Assembly (NCBI GenBank): GCA_963576785.1
Contig: OY756139.1
Span: 4,650,001-4,714,000 of the forward strand
Source of the DNA: Chlorophyllum brunneum
Lineage: Eukaryota > Basidiomycota > Agaricomycetes > Agaricales > Agaricaceae
DNA: 64,000 nucleotides
Direction: 5' to 3'
Under the pieces are notes generated by a model that searched no databases, was not told the DNA's origin, and saw only the letters and a program-made list of their open reading frames with translations. The position numbers and the translations under genes are program-made. Position 1 is the stretch's first letter; each line of letters opens with the position of its first letter. Below, piece after piece: positions 36,046-48,400 of the stretch.

Positions 36046-39000
36046 ATGGTCTCAACTGGGGAACACGACGACTTCTACTCTCCCTTCCGCGTCCCAATTA
36101 TTCAAGACGAAATTCCCTCATCGAGCGAAGACGGATCCGGGCTGCATTCTCCGGTCGGTGGTGTGTTCCCTCGGATGCCCCAGATGTCTTCATTGCAGGG
36201 TGGTAGTGACTCTTGTACGTTGTTGCCATCGTATCTGTCTCCGCCTTCTCTCTAAACTTCTTCTCAATAAAGTCCGGTATCAACACCATCCCCAAGCTGA
36301 CGTCTCTCCTACAACGGAGATTCTCGCGCCGCAATTTGACTTCGCCCAAGGTCTTAACAAGAATAATCAGCAACAGATACCGATCCTTGATACCAGGCTA
36401 GAGCCTCCGAACTCAGGCGCTCGACAAGTCACGTTCTCCCAATACAACCATTCGTCTCGTTACCACTTGGGGCATAATTTCCCTACTCAATATCCCCTCG
36501 TTTCCTCGCGTATTCCTGCTACGGCCCATACTACGAACCCAGTAAATTTCAGGCTTATTCCGCCACAGTCAGAGCAACCGTCGCCTGGTGGACATTCTCA
36601 TGATCCCGTCTACTATCGACAACCACCCGCACCTTCGACCAGCGCGGGCATGGACGCTGATCACAGGCCTAATCCCGTGGTCAGTGCCGAGAGAACGGAG
36701 CCTTCGATGTCAAATCCAGTCAGCTCTTCACGAGAAACTCGAAAGGGGATAACCCCTGTTGTCATAGCCTGTCGTCTGTGGTATGTCCGTTTTTCATTAT
36801 ATTTTTTTTCATTAAGCCATTTATCGATATACTGACGAATTTCGGGCTTCCTTTACCCTGCGCGTTCTTCTCAGTCGCGCACGCAAAATACGATGCGATT
36901 CAACAAGGCCCGAATGCAACAATTGTCTCCGAAGAAATAACGACTGCGAGTATGATGCAATGCCCAAACGCAGGGGACCAGATAAGCGTCCCGGTACGCG
37001 TCAAAGGAGATGTAAAAAGCGGGAACTGGAAGATCCAACATCCCCAAATCCCAAACGTCGTCGATCCGCTCCCGAACCCGCAACTGACGCACCAGAGACG
37101 CAGACACATTCTATCAAAGGGACCATGGTCGACTCTAAGCGTGCATCACCATCTATCCGTCATCCAGAACGGCCTGCCGATCTTCACATCGAGACGTCTA
37201 CCCTTCATACATCTCCGAGTTTGCACCGGCTTTCTTCGGAGTCGGACCATTTTGTGAAGGTACAAACACTACACTGTTCTCCTTGCCAATGACAATGTTC
37301 ACTCTTGTGGGAGTAGCAGGAAGAATCGCCGACATATCGCCGTCTTCCAGCCTATGGATACGAGCAGGATCCCTTCGCAAGAGCGGCATTTCCACGTTCA
37401 ATCGACTTGAACACGTTACCGAATGAACCTCAGTTTACGCTGCCGACATCTCCGATCGCTGAGGCGAGACAAAGAGAATGGTGGGATCGGATTTCTGAGA
37501 GTTACAGGTGAGCGTTGTCCCTTCCTTCTCAATGTCTACCCTCACCGACCTGGTCGACAGAAATCCTCAAGAAATCATAAACGAGATCAACTTCCTGTGC
37601 GCACTGGCCCTCCTCACCTTTGACATGTTCCTCTTACCGTTTTTTCAGAAAACAAAACACAACCCACCAACTTTCTTTCATCAACATCGACTTCCTCGCC
37701 GCCAGCCTATGCGACGATACCGAACGCGTCAAAATCCACCCCTCCTTCATTCTAGCGGCCCTTGCCTTTGCTCAGCTTCTGAGGTCGAGCAACGCTGATC
37801 AAGGCCCACGCGGAATGACAGAGGCCATAAGGCTACGCATTCAGGCCGAGGAAGCCCTCGACGAGGCTCACCAAGCCGGGCTGCTTCGTGCTGACCTGGC
37901 CAAAGCGCAGTTTGTAAGCTTCGTTCTCACATCTTCATAATTCACTTGCTGAACTATCCCCTTTCAGCTTCTCGCAATCTTTGAATCTTCGGCATATACA
38001 GAGTACAGTTATTCTCGCGCGTCCGCTGCCCTTCATGCTTTGGACGAAGTGGTCAGAAACCTTGCGCTCACGACAATTGATGCGCATGACGAGAATGTTT
38101 CCTCCTTCACTCCAGGCTCAGTGCCTACCGTCTTTCTCGAAGATGGTCCTTCACTCGCTGGCAAGGTTTGCAAGTGTCTCCCCCACGAGGTTAACGATGC
38201 CTCCAAGGATTACGCAAGTCGAATTTACTCTTTACCATGGTACTCTCATTGGACACCCGCGGAAACTCATGATGAAGAAATTCGTCGACTCTGCTGGGCC
38301 GCAGTCAGCCTCATCTCTGACCACAATGCACAATGCATGGCGCTCGGACGGGGCGTTCCGAACTTTTTCTTGAGCGATCCAGGCAACGTATGTCTACTTT
38401 AGTTTTATGGCACCTGTGGCACGACTGATGATTTGATTCGTTTCAAGTTCGTACTACTCTTCCCAGGCGAGGCTTTGGATAGGCTCCCACAATATAGGGA
38501 CCCAAACGACCCCTTGTTGGTGAAGGAGTCTGTGTGGGCTCTCTATTGTCGCAGCATGCTGCTTTGGAACTTCTGTGTATCTGTCAAGGAGAATCACATC
38601 AGGGTAGACGATCAAATTGAAGCCTTTACCGACTCTGTTGGCGAGGCGCAGTTGATAGAGGACGCTCTCAACGTACATCGTTGCAACATCGACACCACTA
38701 TTATGTACCTCACTCGCGAGTACTTATTCAAGTAAGTCCCAACCAGCATGCTAGCCACTGATCTAACAGCCCGTCCCAGCATCCGCTTATTAGTTGCACA
38801 CGAAGTTCGAGTCAGGTACGTTTCAATAGCTTGAATGAGTTGATCTCTTCGTGAACTTTTCGTAGTGTCGTTGGACTACCGCGTTCGGGCCGGCCGGGAA
38901 TCTTGTTCAACACGAAACAGGTTCAGGAATGGGGTAGGTGTTCCCGTTTTGGAGTGAGCGTCCCTCCTGACTTGCTACTAGTTCGATCGCAGCAAGGTGT

Positions 39001-39436
39001 CGTTCAAAGAGTCAAGGGTATCATCCAGCATCTTGGCTCCACGGAGAGCAATGAACTAATCCGGCAGCCCTTCATCGTTTCCTGGTTTGTGAACCAGTTG
39101 CACGTGTGAGTTAGTTCCCGTTTCCCATCTCTTTCACCCGGCTAATACACCTACAGAGCAGTTCTTCTGTGGCCCTATGAGCAATCTATGGTTGGCCTCT
39201 TGGAGCTTGCTAAAGACTTGGTCTTCATTGTCGATACCCTTAATGCTCTTTGGGCATGTCCTGGTACGCGAGCAACCCCACCCTTGTTCCAACTGCAACT
39301 CATTTCTGTTATAGAAAACCACACCCAAACAGAGGGTTTACGTCTCGAACTAATCAACGCCTGCCATGCACGCGGTGTCGCTCCTCCCTTACCAACTAGC
39401 TATGTGCCACCAAGGGTCCGAACCAACAGTTTTTGA
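36046..39436 (+). CDS. Zn2Cys6 fungal transcription factor
   Basis: Nuclear DNA-binding regulator. Start ATG at 36046 in a perfect CCACCATGG context. After a Gln/Pro/Ser-rich N-terminal region (about 220 residues) an intron splits the binuclear zinc cluster: joined across the donor at 36780 and the acceptor near 36875 it reads ACRLC-RARKIRC-DSTRPEC-NNC-LRRNNDC, i.e. C-x2-C-x6-C-x5-C-x2-C-x6-C. A basic stretch (KRRGPDKRPGTRQRRCKKR) follows, usual for the linker and nuclear import. Later exons encode the fungal-specific regulatory middle region (INIDFLAASLCDD; LAIFESSAYTEYSYSRASAA; LCWAAVSLISDHNAQCMALG; LLWPYEQSMVGLLELAKDL), ending NACHARGVAPP...RTNSF at 39436. About ten exons. Target genes are unknown; no metabolic cluster surrounds it. 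Confidence 0.9.
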
Positions 39437-40318
39437 TTTGGCATGCCGATATTTCCACGCCATCACTTCCTTCGTTTGCTACATATTGTTAATTCAGTTG
39501 CCCGTCATGGACCACATAACCGGTTGCCAGGACTTTATTAAATGTACCAGTATATTGCCGTTGTATACTTACTGCAATGTCCCACCCAATCCAGAGATCA
39601 GTTGCAGCTGAAATTGGCCATTGCAAACGAGTGTGATTGATATGAACATGTCTGCCTGGGAACGATTATCTGGTACTCTTTTTTATTGCAGAGACATAGC
39701 ACGGACTTTACTCGTCATCTTCTGAGGGTCTACACTTAACTTCCGTCGTGGTATCTCTCTTATGCAATCGGTCACTGACTCGGTGGTAGGGGGGGCCGTG
39801 GTAGGCTATGAGGCCAAGATCGCAGGGGGGGACACCTTACCAGCGATTTCTTTCGGATGGTTTTCCGCCACTGACTTAATTAGCTTCGTGGAGCTTCTAC
39901 AATTGGACTTTTTCCGAATCTTCCACCACACCTGAGGTCTTCAGGTGGCTTCCGATCTTTAGATAGCACCGCAGCATGCTGAATTCATTGATGCGATTCC
40001 CAGAGGGATGCTCGAGTTTGAAACGGCCCGTATGTACCAGCAGAAGCAGCCTGGAGCAGCCAGAAGCACCCAAAGGTTTCGCCGAATCGTGGGTGACTGT
40101 ACTCTACCGAGTTAATGCTTGACACAGTCCCTTCGATCACAAATTTCCCCTTATCAGGTTTGTACTCCTCCCGGGCATGGAAAACTCCTCGCGCAATGAG
40201 CCACCGAGTAGATAGGCGGTGAGATATATCGATATTGGACTAGAAATGCAAGTCCATGCGACGTGCCAGAAACCTGCTTGCAATCCGATTTGGTCCGAAA
40301 GTACATGACAAAAACTGT
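39437..40318. other. Convergent intergenic region
   Basis: Shared 3' flank of the Zn2Cys6 gene (plus) and the first EF-hand/ZZ gene (minus). No gene recognised. Confidence 0.5.
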
Positions 40319-43300
40319 TTATCCACTTGTTTCTTGTCGCACCGCTACCTCTTCCTCTCCAACCAATCGTTTTAATAGGGACTCAAACAAATCGAGACGT
40401 TCTTCCAGTCTTCCTTCCAACTTACCCAATCGTTCTTCAATTATACCAACTCGATCATGTAAAGTCTTCTCCAAACCTTCTAAACGTTTGACTGTGATAT
40501 CTGTTGCATCACGCTCAAACTTCTCTTCGTTCGTATCAAATATACGGATCATGATGTGTGAAGGTTCATGAAGGGGGGAAGGACCATCCTGTAGTGCCAC
40601 GGCGGTCGCAGTATCGCAATCAGTACAGATGAAGGTATCTCGTGCTAGGGATGTGGAAAGTCAGATCGCAGGTGAAGATGACTGAGGATTTACATACTGC
40701 AGATCGCGCAGACATAACATGGTAAGGTCACAGGTATGTTGCAGTAAGCACAGAGAGGTTTATTGGACTTGTCATTCGGCTTGGGGTCATTCTGGGGGTG
40801 TTTGCGGTTTACCTCAGCGTCCTGAAGGGTACCTTTGATTCTCTTGGTCAGTGCCCGTGCTTCCCTGACCAAGAACGCGATGCGATAGTCGTGAATGACA
40901 ATCGATGCCTTGAGCATGGAATGTGTTTTGTCGTGGATAAAGTTTTTGTGGTTCGAAGGCTTGTCAACACAATCTGGGCAGAGATTGATCATAGTCGACA
41001 GGTCTGGGTCAGTACATTGCAAGCACATGTGTCCCGGGTATAAGATTGTACGTTCACACCCATCACAAGCGTACTTGCTAAAAAAAAAAAGTCAGATCAG
41101 ACGACAACGAATAGAATTGGGCATACAAGAGGTAAGCTTCTCTATCGCTGAGATATTCAACCAGAGCCATGCAAAGGCCCGAGAAAGTTGGCGCTAGGGC
41201 CTCGTCCAATTTGTCAAGCTCATTGTCTTCTTCGGTAGTGAGACCCTCATTGGGAGCTAACTCCTCGTCCTCGTTCCAATCGCGCAAACGCAATTCCACA
41301 ACCCGTCTCCTTTCAGTTATACACTCCTTTAAGAATGACCATGCCCAGCGGCTTTTACGAACGTGATACCGAGCGGCCCTGCATGCAAACTTCCAACGAG
41401 CCTTGGCCCCGTTTTGCCGGAACTCTTCAGGGGAATATTTACATCGGTAATACTCAGGAGGAGTGCGAGTGAGGATGAAAGTGAAAGATTCTTGACCCTC
41501 ATCCTTAGTATCCTCTTGGTTCTCATCGGCGGTACCGCCTTCAGCTTCCTCGCCATTTTCATTGGAAGGAGCGTCGCCAGTTTTTTCGTTGTCTCCGACC
41601 TCGCCATCATTCCCGCCCCCTTGTGATTCCTCTTCGTCAACGCGCTTGTTTTTCTCTGTCTCGTTCTTTCTGTCTGCTTCGATGTTATTCCGACCCAGTA
41701 CTTCTTGCTCATGCCCCTCGCCTTTTACTTTCTTTTTTTCACCATCGATTACGTTCTTTGCTGCACCATCGATCACGCTCTCTTCCTCGCCTTCGCTCTC
41801 TTCCTCTTCCCCACTCTCTTCCCCGCCCTCTTTTTCCTCCCCATCCTCTTCCCCACCCTCTTCCTCGCCCTCTTCATCTGCAGCCTCATATGTCCCCGTT
41901 ATCGTTTGGGTAAGGGGATCAAAGGTACCCATTAGATAATATGTTTCACTAAACCCCTCTTCGTGATGCAGCGTAATCTTCACCTGGCGAGGCCCATCCC
42001 CTGCCCCATTCACGGTCCCGGAAACTTTACCCTGACCGCAACAAGACTCTACCTGACCACTGATCGTCTCTTCTTCGACTTTCGAAATGCGGACCATGAA
42101 GAGACCCTTCACGGAGATACATTCACCGTCGAGATCCGTGTGATAACAATGCCCAGTCCAAATTCCATCTAACGTTGACGAGTAACCACACTCGTCTGCG
42201 TCCAGTCGGAAGGGAGGGAGGCCAACATCGATAGATTTGTATGAAAATGTATCCTGGGCTAAGTCATGTAAAAGCTTTACGTCATCTGGATGGTAATCCT
42301 GTTCGAGGGATTCATCCTTGTCAGTGGATATATCCTGCCACCCAGCAAAGCTGTTCTCCACAGGCTTCCAGGAGTCGGGGCTCTCCCAAATGAGGCGGTA
42401 CTGAAAATATTGTGAGGGTGGGCCAACAGGTGGAGCGAACTCGGCTCACCATGCCAAATGCAAAATTCTCGAGCCTTACTCTGGCGTCGACATACACTTG
42501 TTTATAAATCGCTATAACATATTTGTGAGGTTTTCATATATTATGAGAATCCATACGGCGAACCTCTTAGAGTTTCGACTCGTTGTTTGACGATAGTGAT
42601 GATAGAGTCGAGACTCTCTCCCCAGTAGTCCAACTCGTTCACGTTGAGGATATGGTGGCATGCAGTCTTAATGATACGTGCGTGGTGCCTCAGAACAAGA
42701 TAAAGCAGGGGATATACATGCTAAAGAAATATCAAAACCTTCATCATTCCGAAATTCAGAGCACGTACTCGTTCAATCCTCCCTGCACCTGTAATCAGAG
42801 AAACCGTTGCGGGAGAATCGATATTGAATCCAACACTCTTGAGATTTCTCTCAAGCCGCTCCTCTTCGCCACTGATGTACGACTCCGTTAGTTGCGATAG
42901 GTCTGGACCTAGTCGCTGGTTCTCATCGAATGTCTTTGTCGAGCGAAGCAGTTGCTCGATGGTTCGGAAGGAGTCGACATCGAGATACCAGTCGACTATG
43001 AATCGATTGTCAGCTTTAACGCTCGCCAAGTCGCGGTGCATTTGCTGGATGAGTAGGTATATCTGGTTCTTGTACTTAGATACGCTGTAATGCCATCCTA
43101 AAGGAACCTATGGTCAGTTAATATTGCGAACAGTCTCTTCTTCCCGTACCCTGGGCCCAGAACGCTAGCCAATGTAGAAGGCTGGTAAAACCTGAGCTAA
43201 ACGCATGTTTACAAGCGAGAAAACCACGCACGTCCATCCTTTTGGCCTCTCAACTGCGAATGTATTAGCTTCCTTGATGCTGATAAACTCCGTGCCATCG

Positions 43301-45045
43301 TCATCGATGGCTTCGAGGATAGGTTGCAAGTGGGCGATATCGATGTACTCAAGTGTCCAGCGATCATTGGGATTGATGGTAGTGTTCAGGACTTTGGTGT
43401 CGGCAGCTGGACTGCTATCTGCCTCGGGCGGCGAACTGCTGTTGAGTGGTGTAGTAAGAAGGCTAGCTGGCGGAACACTGGGCGTCGTGGGATATGTCAT
43501 CACGTTGAACTGATCCGTGAAATAATCTCGCAAAGCAAGGACGAAGTGCCTAGCCTTGACACTCCCTTTCCATCCCTAATTAATCGCGGTGGGTTTAGTC
43601 AGATACCTAAAACTTGAAAGTAACATACCATTTCCTTCCATAGTCGCTGCAGATCCTAAGGCAGGGCGTTAGTTTTGGGCACTTCAGGATTACGCTATAT
43701 TCACTCACGGCATCCCTGATCCTCTCATGGGCGCCCGAGAGTAGCGCTGACATGATTTTTTCGCCCTGTCTCTCCACTACATCCGTGATCTGCTGGCGCT
43801 GTATAGTCATTTTGGCCTCGAAGACTGCAAAGTTTTTCTTGAACATCACGTCGACATCTTCAGCGAGTTCTTTGAAGAGGGTCTTGCGAGCTGCCACCAC
43901 CTCATCACTACCCTTGGCACTGGATCGCTGCGCAATGGATGACAATGACTCTCCGGCTTTTGACATAAGCTTCGTGAGCAAGTCATCTTTTTCGATACAT
44001 GCCCTCGCTCCTCCGTTATCGTCAATGAATTTCGACACCTCCCTTTCTCGCGGGGTCTCGAGTCTCTTGAATATCTCGAGCATCGTACCCTCGATACTCT
44101 TGAGTGTGTTCTGCTGCCTGTCCAATTTCTCGTTGGCTTCATCCACGCCGAGGGCGGTGTGTACTGCAAGAGCGCGTTCGAGTTCCGACCGATAGTCACC
44201 AAACACGGAAGCCCACCCAGCCAGGCGACTCTCATAGATCTTCGACTTGAGTGTTCTTGCTAGGCTACGTCAACCAGAATTAGCTATAAACTAAGCGAAA
44301 ACTCACAAAGGAAACTCTTTTTCAGATACGCATCACACACAGAGCCGCATTCCTGAATGCTCGTCGCAATATGTTCGATCAGGGGTTGCATACGGTCCTT
44401 TATCGTGATTCCGTCCGGTCCACAATCATCAGGATCCCTCATGTGCCGAAGTCTATATTTGGGCGCGCGGTTGAACATGATCCGGACAAACGACAAAGCT
44501 TGAACTTACTGGAACAACACACACATCATATCCTGCATCTCGACGCGGATCGCCAGTACCTTTTGATTGTTCTCTCTTCGGGTAAGGTCCAAAGTGATCA
44601 CAAGCTTGAAAGCCACAACAGCAACTTGAATGGTGCGTTAGGCAGCATAGTTACCAGGAATGGGAATGGATGTACCTGCGACGAATGGGTGAACTTGAGC
44701 GAGCCCATCCAAACCTTGCATTACCACTTTCACGGACTCAGAGAATGTCGAGACGGCATTTTCAATGGCCTTATTATCAAGGGACGAGAACCCCGCAGCA
44801 GCAGCCTTTATTGTTGCTTGGTTAGCGGTGTAAAAGTTGTTGAGGAAGGTCAATGTGGGTGATTCCGTCTTAGCGGAAACGTTTTCAACTAGAGATAGGG
44901 TCAGTAACCTGTTCGTCTTTCAACGTCGATACGTGCCAAATCCATCGATTTTCTGTTCGGCTTCGCCCACCTCTGAACTTCGGTATGCTGCTCTGTGCGC
45001 CTCTACCAAGATAGCTTCGTTCTGTTTAGATTCTGGCGTACACAT
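40319..45045 (-). CDS. Large EF-hand / ZZ zinc-finger protein, paralog 1
   Basis: Start ATG at 45045 (MCTPESKQNEA), stop at 40319; more than ten exons. Domains in order: an N-terminal helical region (ESPTLTFLNNFY, LDGLAQVHPFVAG, AFKLVVTLDLTRREN, RDPDDCGPDGITIKDRMQPL) resembling N-terminal domains of fungal STAND proteins; a helical stalk (LETPREREVSKFIDDNGG); the motif WKEMGWKGSVKARHFVLALRDYF; one EF-hand-like loop (IDDDGTEFISIKE); a helical C-half; a beta-rich domain (GIWTGHCY ... GQVESC ... YYLMGTFD); a Glu-rich linker of about 120 residues; a ZZ zinc finger (CDGC, CLQC, CPDC, H..H); a second cysteine cluster (CAYC ... CYVCAIC ... CTDC); and a C-terminal coiled coil. The first intron uses GC-AG ends. 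Position 6 of the EF loop is Glu where Gly is usual. Function unknown; possibly a calcium-linked adaptor (inference). Confidence 0.85.
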
Positions 45046-45425
45046 GATTGGCGGGTGATTGTGATACCATCCCTAGCTTGAAAGGCGTTTTAATAGTAAC
45101 ATACATACCGTAGGTTCATGATTATCCTGCAGGCTTAATCATTTATCTCCAACCGGTGATGAAAGTGCCGGTAATAGAGTTCCCTGATTTGAATAGAGGC
45201 CTCGTGACACCCGCTGGCTGTCCACAAGCCCGACGTCCCCTTCGTCGGCCCAGGGTAAGGAGCCACTGGCCCAAATTACCATCATGATCATAGAAGCATC
45301 CGCCACGTGTATGGGCTCCGATAATATGGACCCTTCGCAAAGAACGCCACAAATTCAAGATAGGCAAGTTATCAGAGCCAATCTCTACCTTGATCCATCA
45401 AGATGTAAATTACATGACTCGAACG
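45046..45425. other. Short spacer between tandem paralogs
   Basis: About 380 bp of 3' flank of paralog 2 and promoter of paralog 1, both on the minus strand. No other feature seen. Confidence 0.5.
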
Positions 45426-48400
45426 TTAACCAGCCCCGCCAGCTGCTTCTTTTAGATGATCCTCACTGCTAGTGGTAGCACTATCATCTATACCGGCCAT
45501 CTCTTTGTGTTCGGGGATGTTGAGTTGAAGCGCAATCCTCCGAAGCAAGGATTCGAACGACGCCAGGCGTGCTTCGACTTTTTCTTCAAAAGCGCTAAGG
45601 TACGATTCCACTTTGGAATCTAGAACCTCAAATCTCTGATTTACGGTAGTCTCCAGCGCGTCTATCCTCGCCACACTAAGATCAGCCTTTTCAGGCTCAA
45701 AGCGTGCAGGTTCCAGGTTGTGAAGTCGAAGGAGGTGATGATCAGGACGATGGAAGTTACTGCCAGGACCGTCTTTTAATACCTCCAACTCCTTCTCTTC
45801 GCAGTCATTGCATACATAGGTTTCCCGTGCTATATTGTGTTAACAGAACCTGCTAGGGTATTAGGCGACAACACGCACCGCAGGTGATGCAAATCCAGCA
45901 AGGGACCCTGACTGGTTTCGCGCAGCAACCACAAAGGAGCTCGGTTTTACCACCTGTTGAAACGCTGTGGTCTTCGGCTGCGTGTTTGTCGTGCCCCTCC
46001 ATCAACAATAGCTCCGCAAATACTTTCTTCAAGCGTGTCGTCATCAGTCTGGCCTCGTTGATAAGCCAAGCGAAGAAATATTTGTGGATGTAATGTCGAG
46101 TTTTGATTAAGGTGTGGTCCGTGCTGTGCGTGAAATCGTCGCGCTCGGCAGGTTTGTCCATGCATTGGGAGCAGAGGTCGAAGGAGTTGGACATTTCAGA
46201 ATCTATGCACGTCAGACAGATGAAACGTGGCTCTATCAAGCGCAAATTGCAACTGTCACAGGAGATACCACTTTGGACAAAAGTGAGCAGTAGGTACTAG
46301 GGGAAAATAAGTGAACGTACTAGTGAAATGGTAACCTATAGAGCGACCAACTCAAGGTTTCCACACAAAGACGAACGAGCCCTGGAGGCATAGTATATTT
46401 CAGGTGATACCACGCCTGCTTGTCCTCCGGGGTGAGAGAGTTTGATGTGCTGAAATTACATGTCGCAACCAACCAGTTGCGCTCGTAGAAGTCGAGGAAC
46501 TCCCTACGGTTCGCGTTCCAGGTTTTGAGTTGTACCCAATTCCACATCCGTCGTCGAACGAGGTGTAATACAGCTTCACGTGCAAAATTCCAGCGAGCCT
46601 TGGCTTTATTTTCATCCTCATATAAGAGATCGCGGAACTGATAGACCTCCACGGGTGAACGTCGAAATACGAAGCTTCGAATCGTGGGTTCATCATTTCC
46701 GTCAGCTTGAGCTGAACTATCACCTTCCTCAGCATTTTCTCCATCCTTTGCATCGCTTGTAGCGATTTCCTCACCATTGGCACCCTCAACCAGAGAGTCC
46801 TGTGGCAACCCGGCACCAGCCTCATTGGCTTCATCCACGGCCTTCTCACTAATTCCGGTTTCATCCATGTCGCTGATCTGATCGTTTTTAGTTGCCCCCT
46901 CAGTTTCTACAAATTCCTCCTGGACCTCCTCCTGGATCTCCTCCGGTATTGGTTGGTCCAGAGGACCAGCTTCATTATCTTCACCCTTGTCTTCCTTGCC
47001 AAATGGGCTAGCGTCATATGCCGCCTTCGCATCCTCTTTCTCCATATACGTCATCCATGCTCCAGTAAGCGTTTCCTCCTCTGCGCGGAGCTGGCCAAGA
47101 AGTCGAACGGCATACCCGTCCTCAAAATACATAACTAAATCCAATTCCTCGTACCCCGCATCTTCGCCTCCGAACCGCCTCCTCCCGTAGGCTTCTAATT
47201 TACCGGAATACGTCACAGCGAATCCTTTAAGGGCGTTTCTATTTTCTGGGTCCACCTCGATCTTGAGTTGGGTCAATCCGAGGGCACAAAGTATACTATC
47301 ACCCTGTTTTGACCAGAAATGGCCACTCCAGAACCCATCCATCTCACCAATGTAAGGGTCCGTGTCGAACGAGTGCGTTGGCCAATTTTGCCATTCGCCG
47401 CGATAGTTGTTTTGAGAGTCAGGATTGAACGAGAAGATGGGTTTGGCGTTTTCTGGATCGTCAATCCACTTGGTTTCATCGGATTCGTTCTTGGTCTTGG
47501 AAGTGTCTTCCCAGCCCCTGATGAGGCTCTCACGAGAACCATAGGTGTAGCCTTTATCAGCGAAATCATGGAACTAGAGATGAAACTCGTGAGGGCGGGT
47601 CGCGAGTTGAGTATTCCAACTCACCATTCCTAAAGCAAAGTTCTCCAGATGCGCGTTGAGGTCCACATGTACTTGTTTATAGATCGCTAATAACTCTCAT
47701 ATTAGCCTGTGGGTACCGGAATGAGCAATCGTAATATACCTTGGAGACATTCGATACGTTGCTCGACAAGATCAAAAATTGATCCGAGAGTCGTGGACAT
47801 GTGCGAAAACTCCTCTGAGTCGACAACGTGCTTGCAGCCATAATGAAACACCTCAAGGTGGCGCCTGAGGGTTAGATACAGGAGAGGGAACAAATACTAT
47901 AGCGACGTGTCAACCGAAACCGAATGTTTGGGAGGAAGTCCACTTACACGTTCAATCCGTCCATGTCCCGTAATGAGCGTAACAGTAGCGGCACTATCCA
48001 TATCGTATCCAATATTATCCAAATTCTTGCTCAACCGCTCCTCTTCGCCGCTCGTATAGGCTTCCGTGAGGGAGACAAGTTCATGGCAAATAGAATTGTA
48101 GTCCTTGGATGTCTTGGTTGATCGTAGAACATGTTCAATGCCCGTGAGAGCGTAATATCGAAGGTAAATGTCGACGTAATATCGATTCTCCTTCAGCACC
48201 TCCTTGTGAAGACGATCCATTTCCTTCAAGATCAAGAAAATCTTGTTCTCGTAATCCGCGAGGCTCATCTCCCAACCTGATGGGCGTTAACGGTCACAAA
48301 ACGCAAAGGGAGAATAGAGTTTACCCTTCGCCCAGAAAGCAATCCAGTGCAGCAGACTTGATCAAGAATGAGTCCAAAATCAAAGGTGCATTGTGGACAC

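Noticed and set aside
41562..41939. 125-codon Ser/Phe/Pro-rich open frame on the plus strand
   Set aside because: Antisense of the acidic linker of the EF-hand/ZZ paralog 1; low-complexity shadow.
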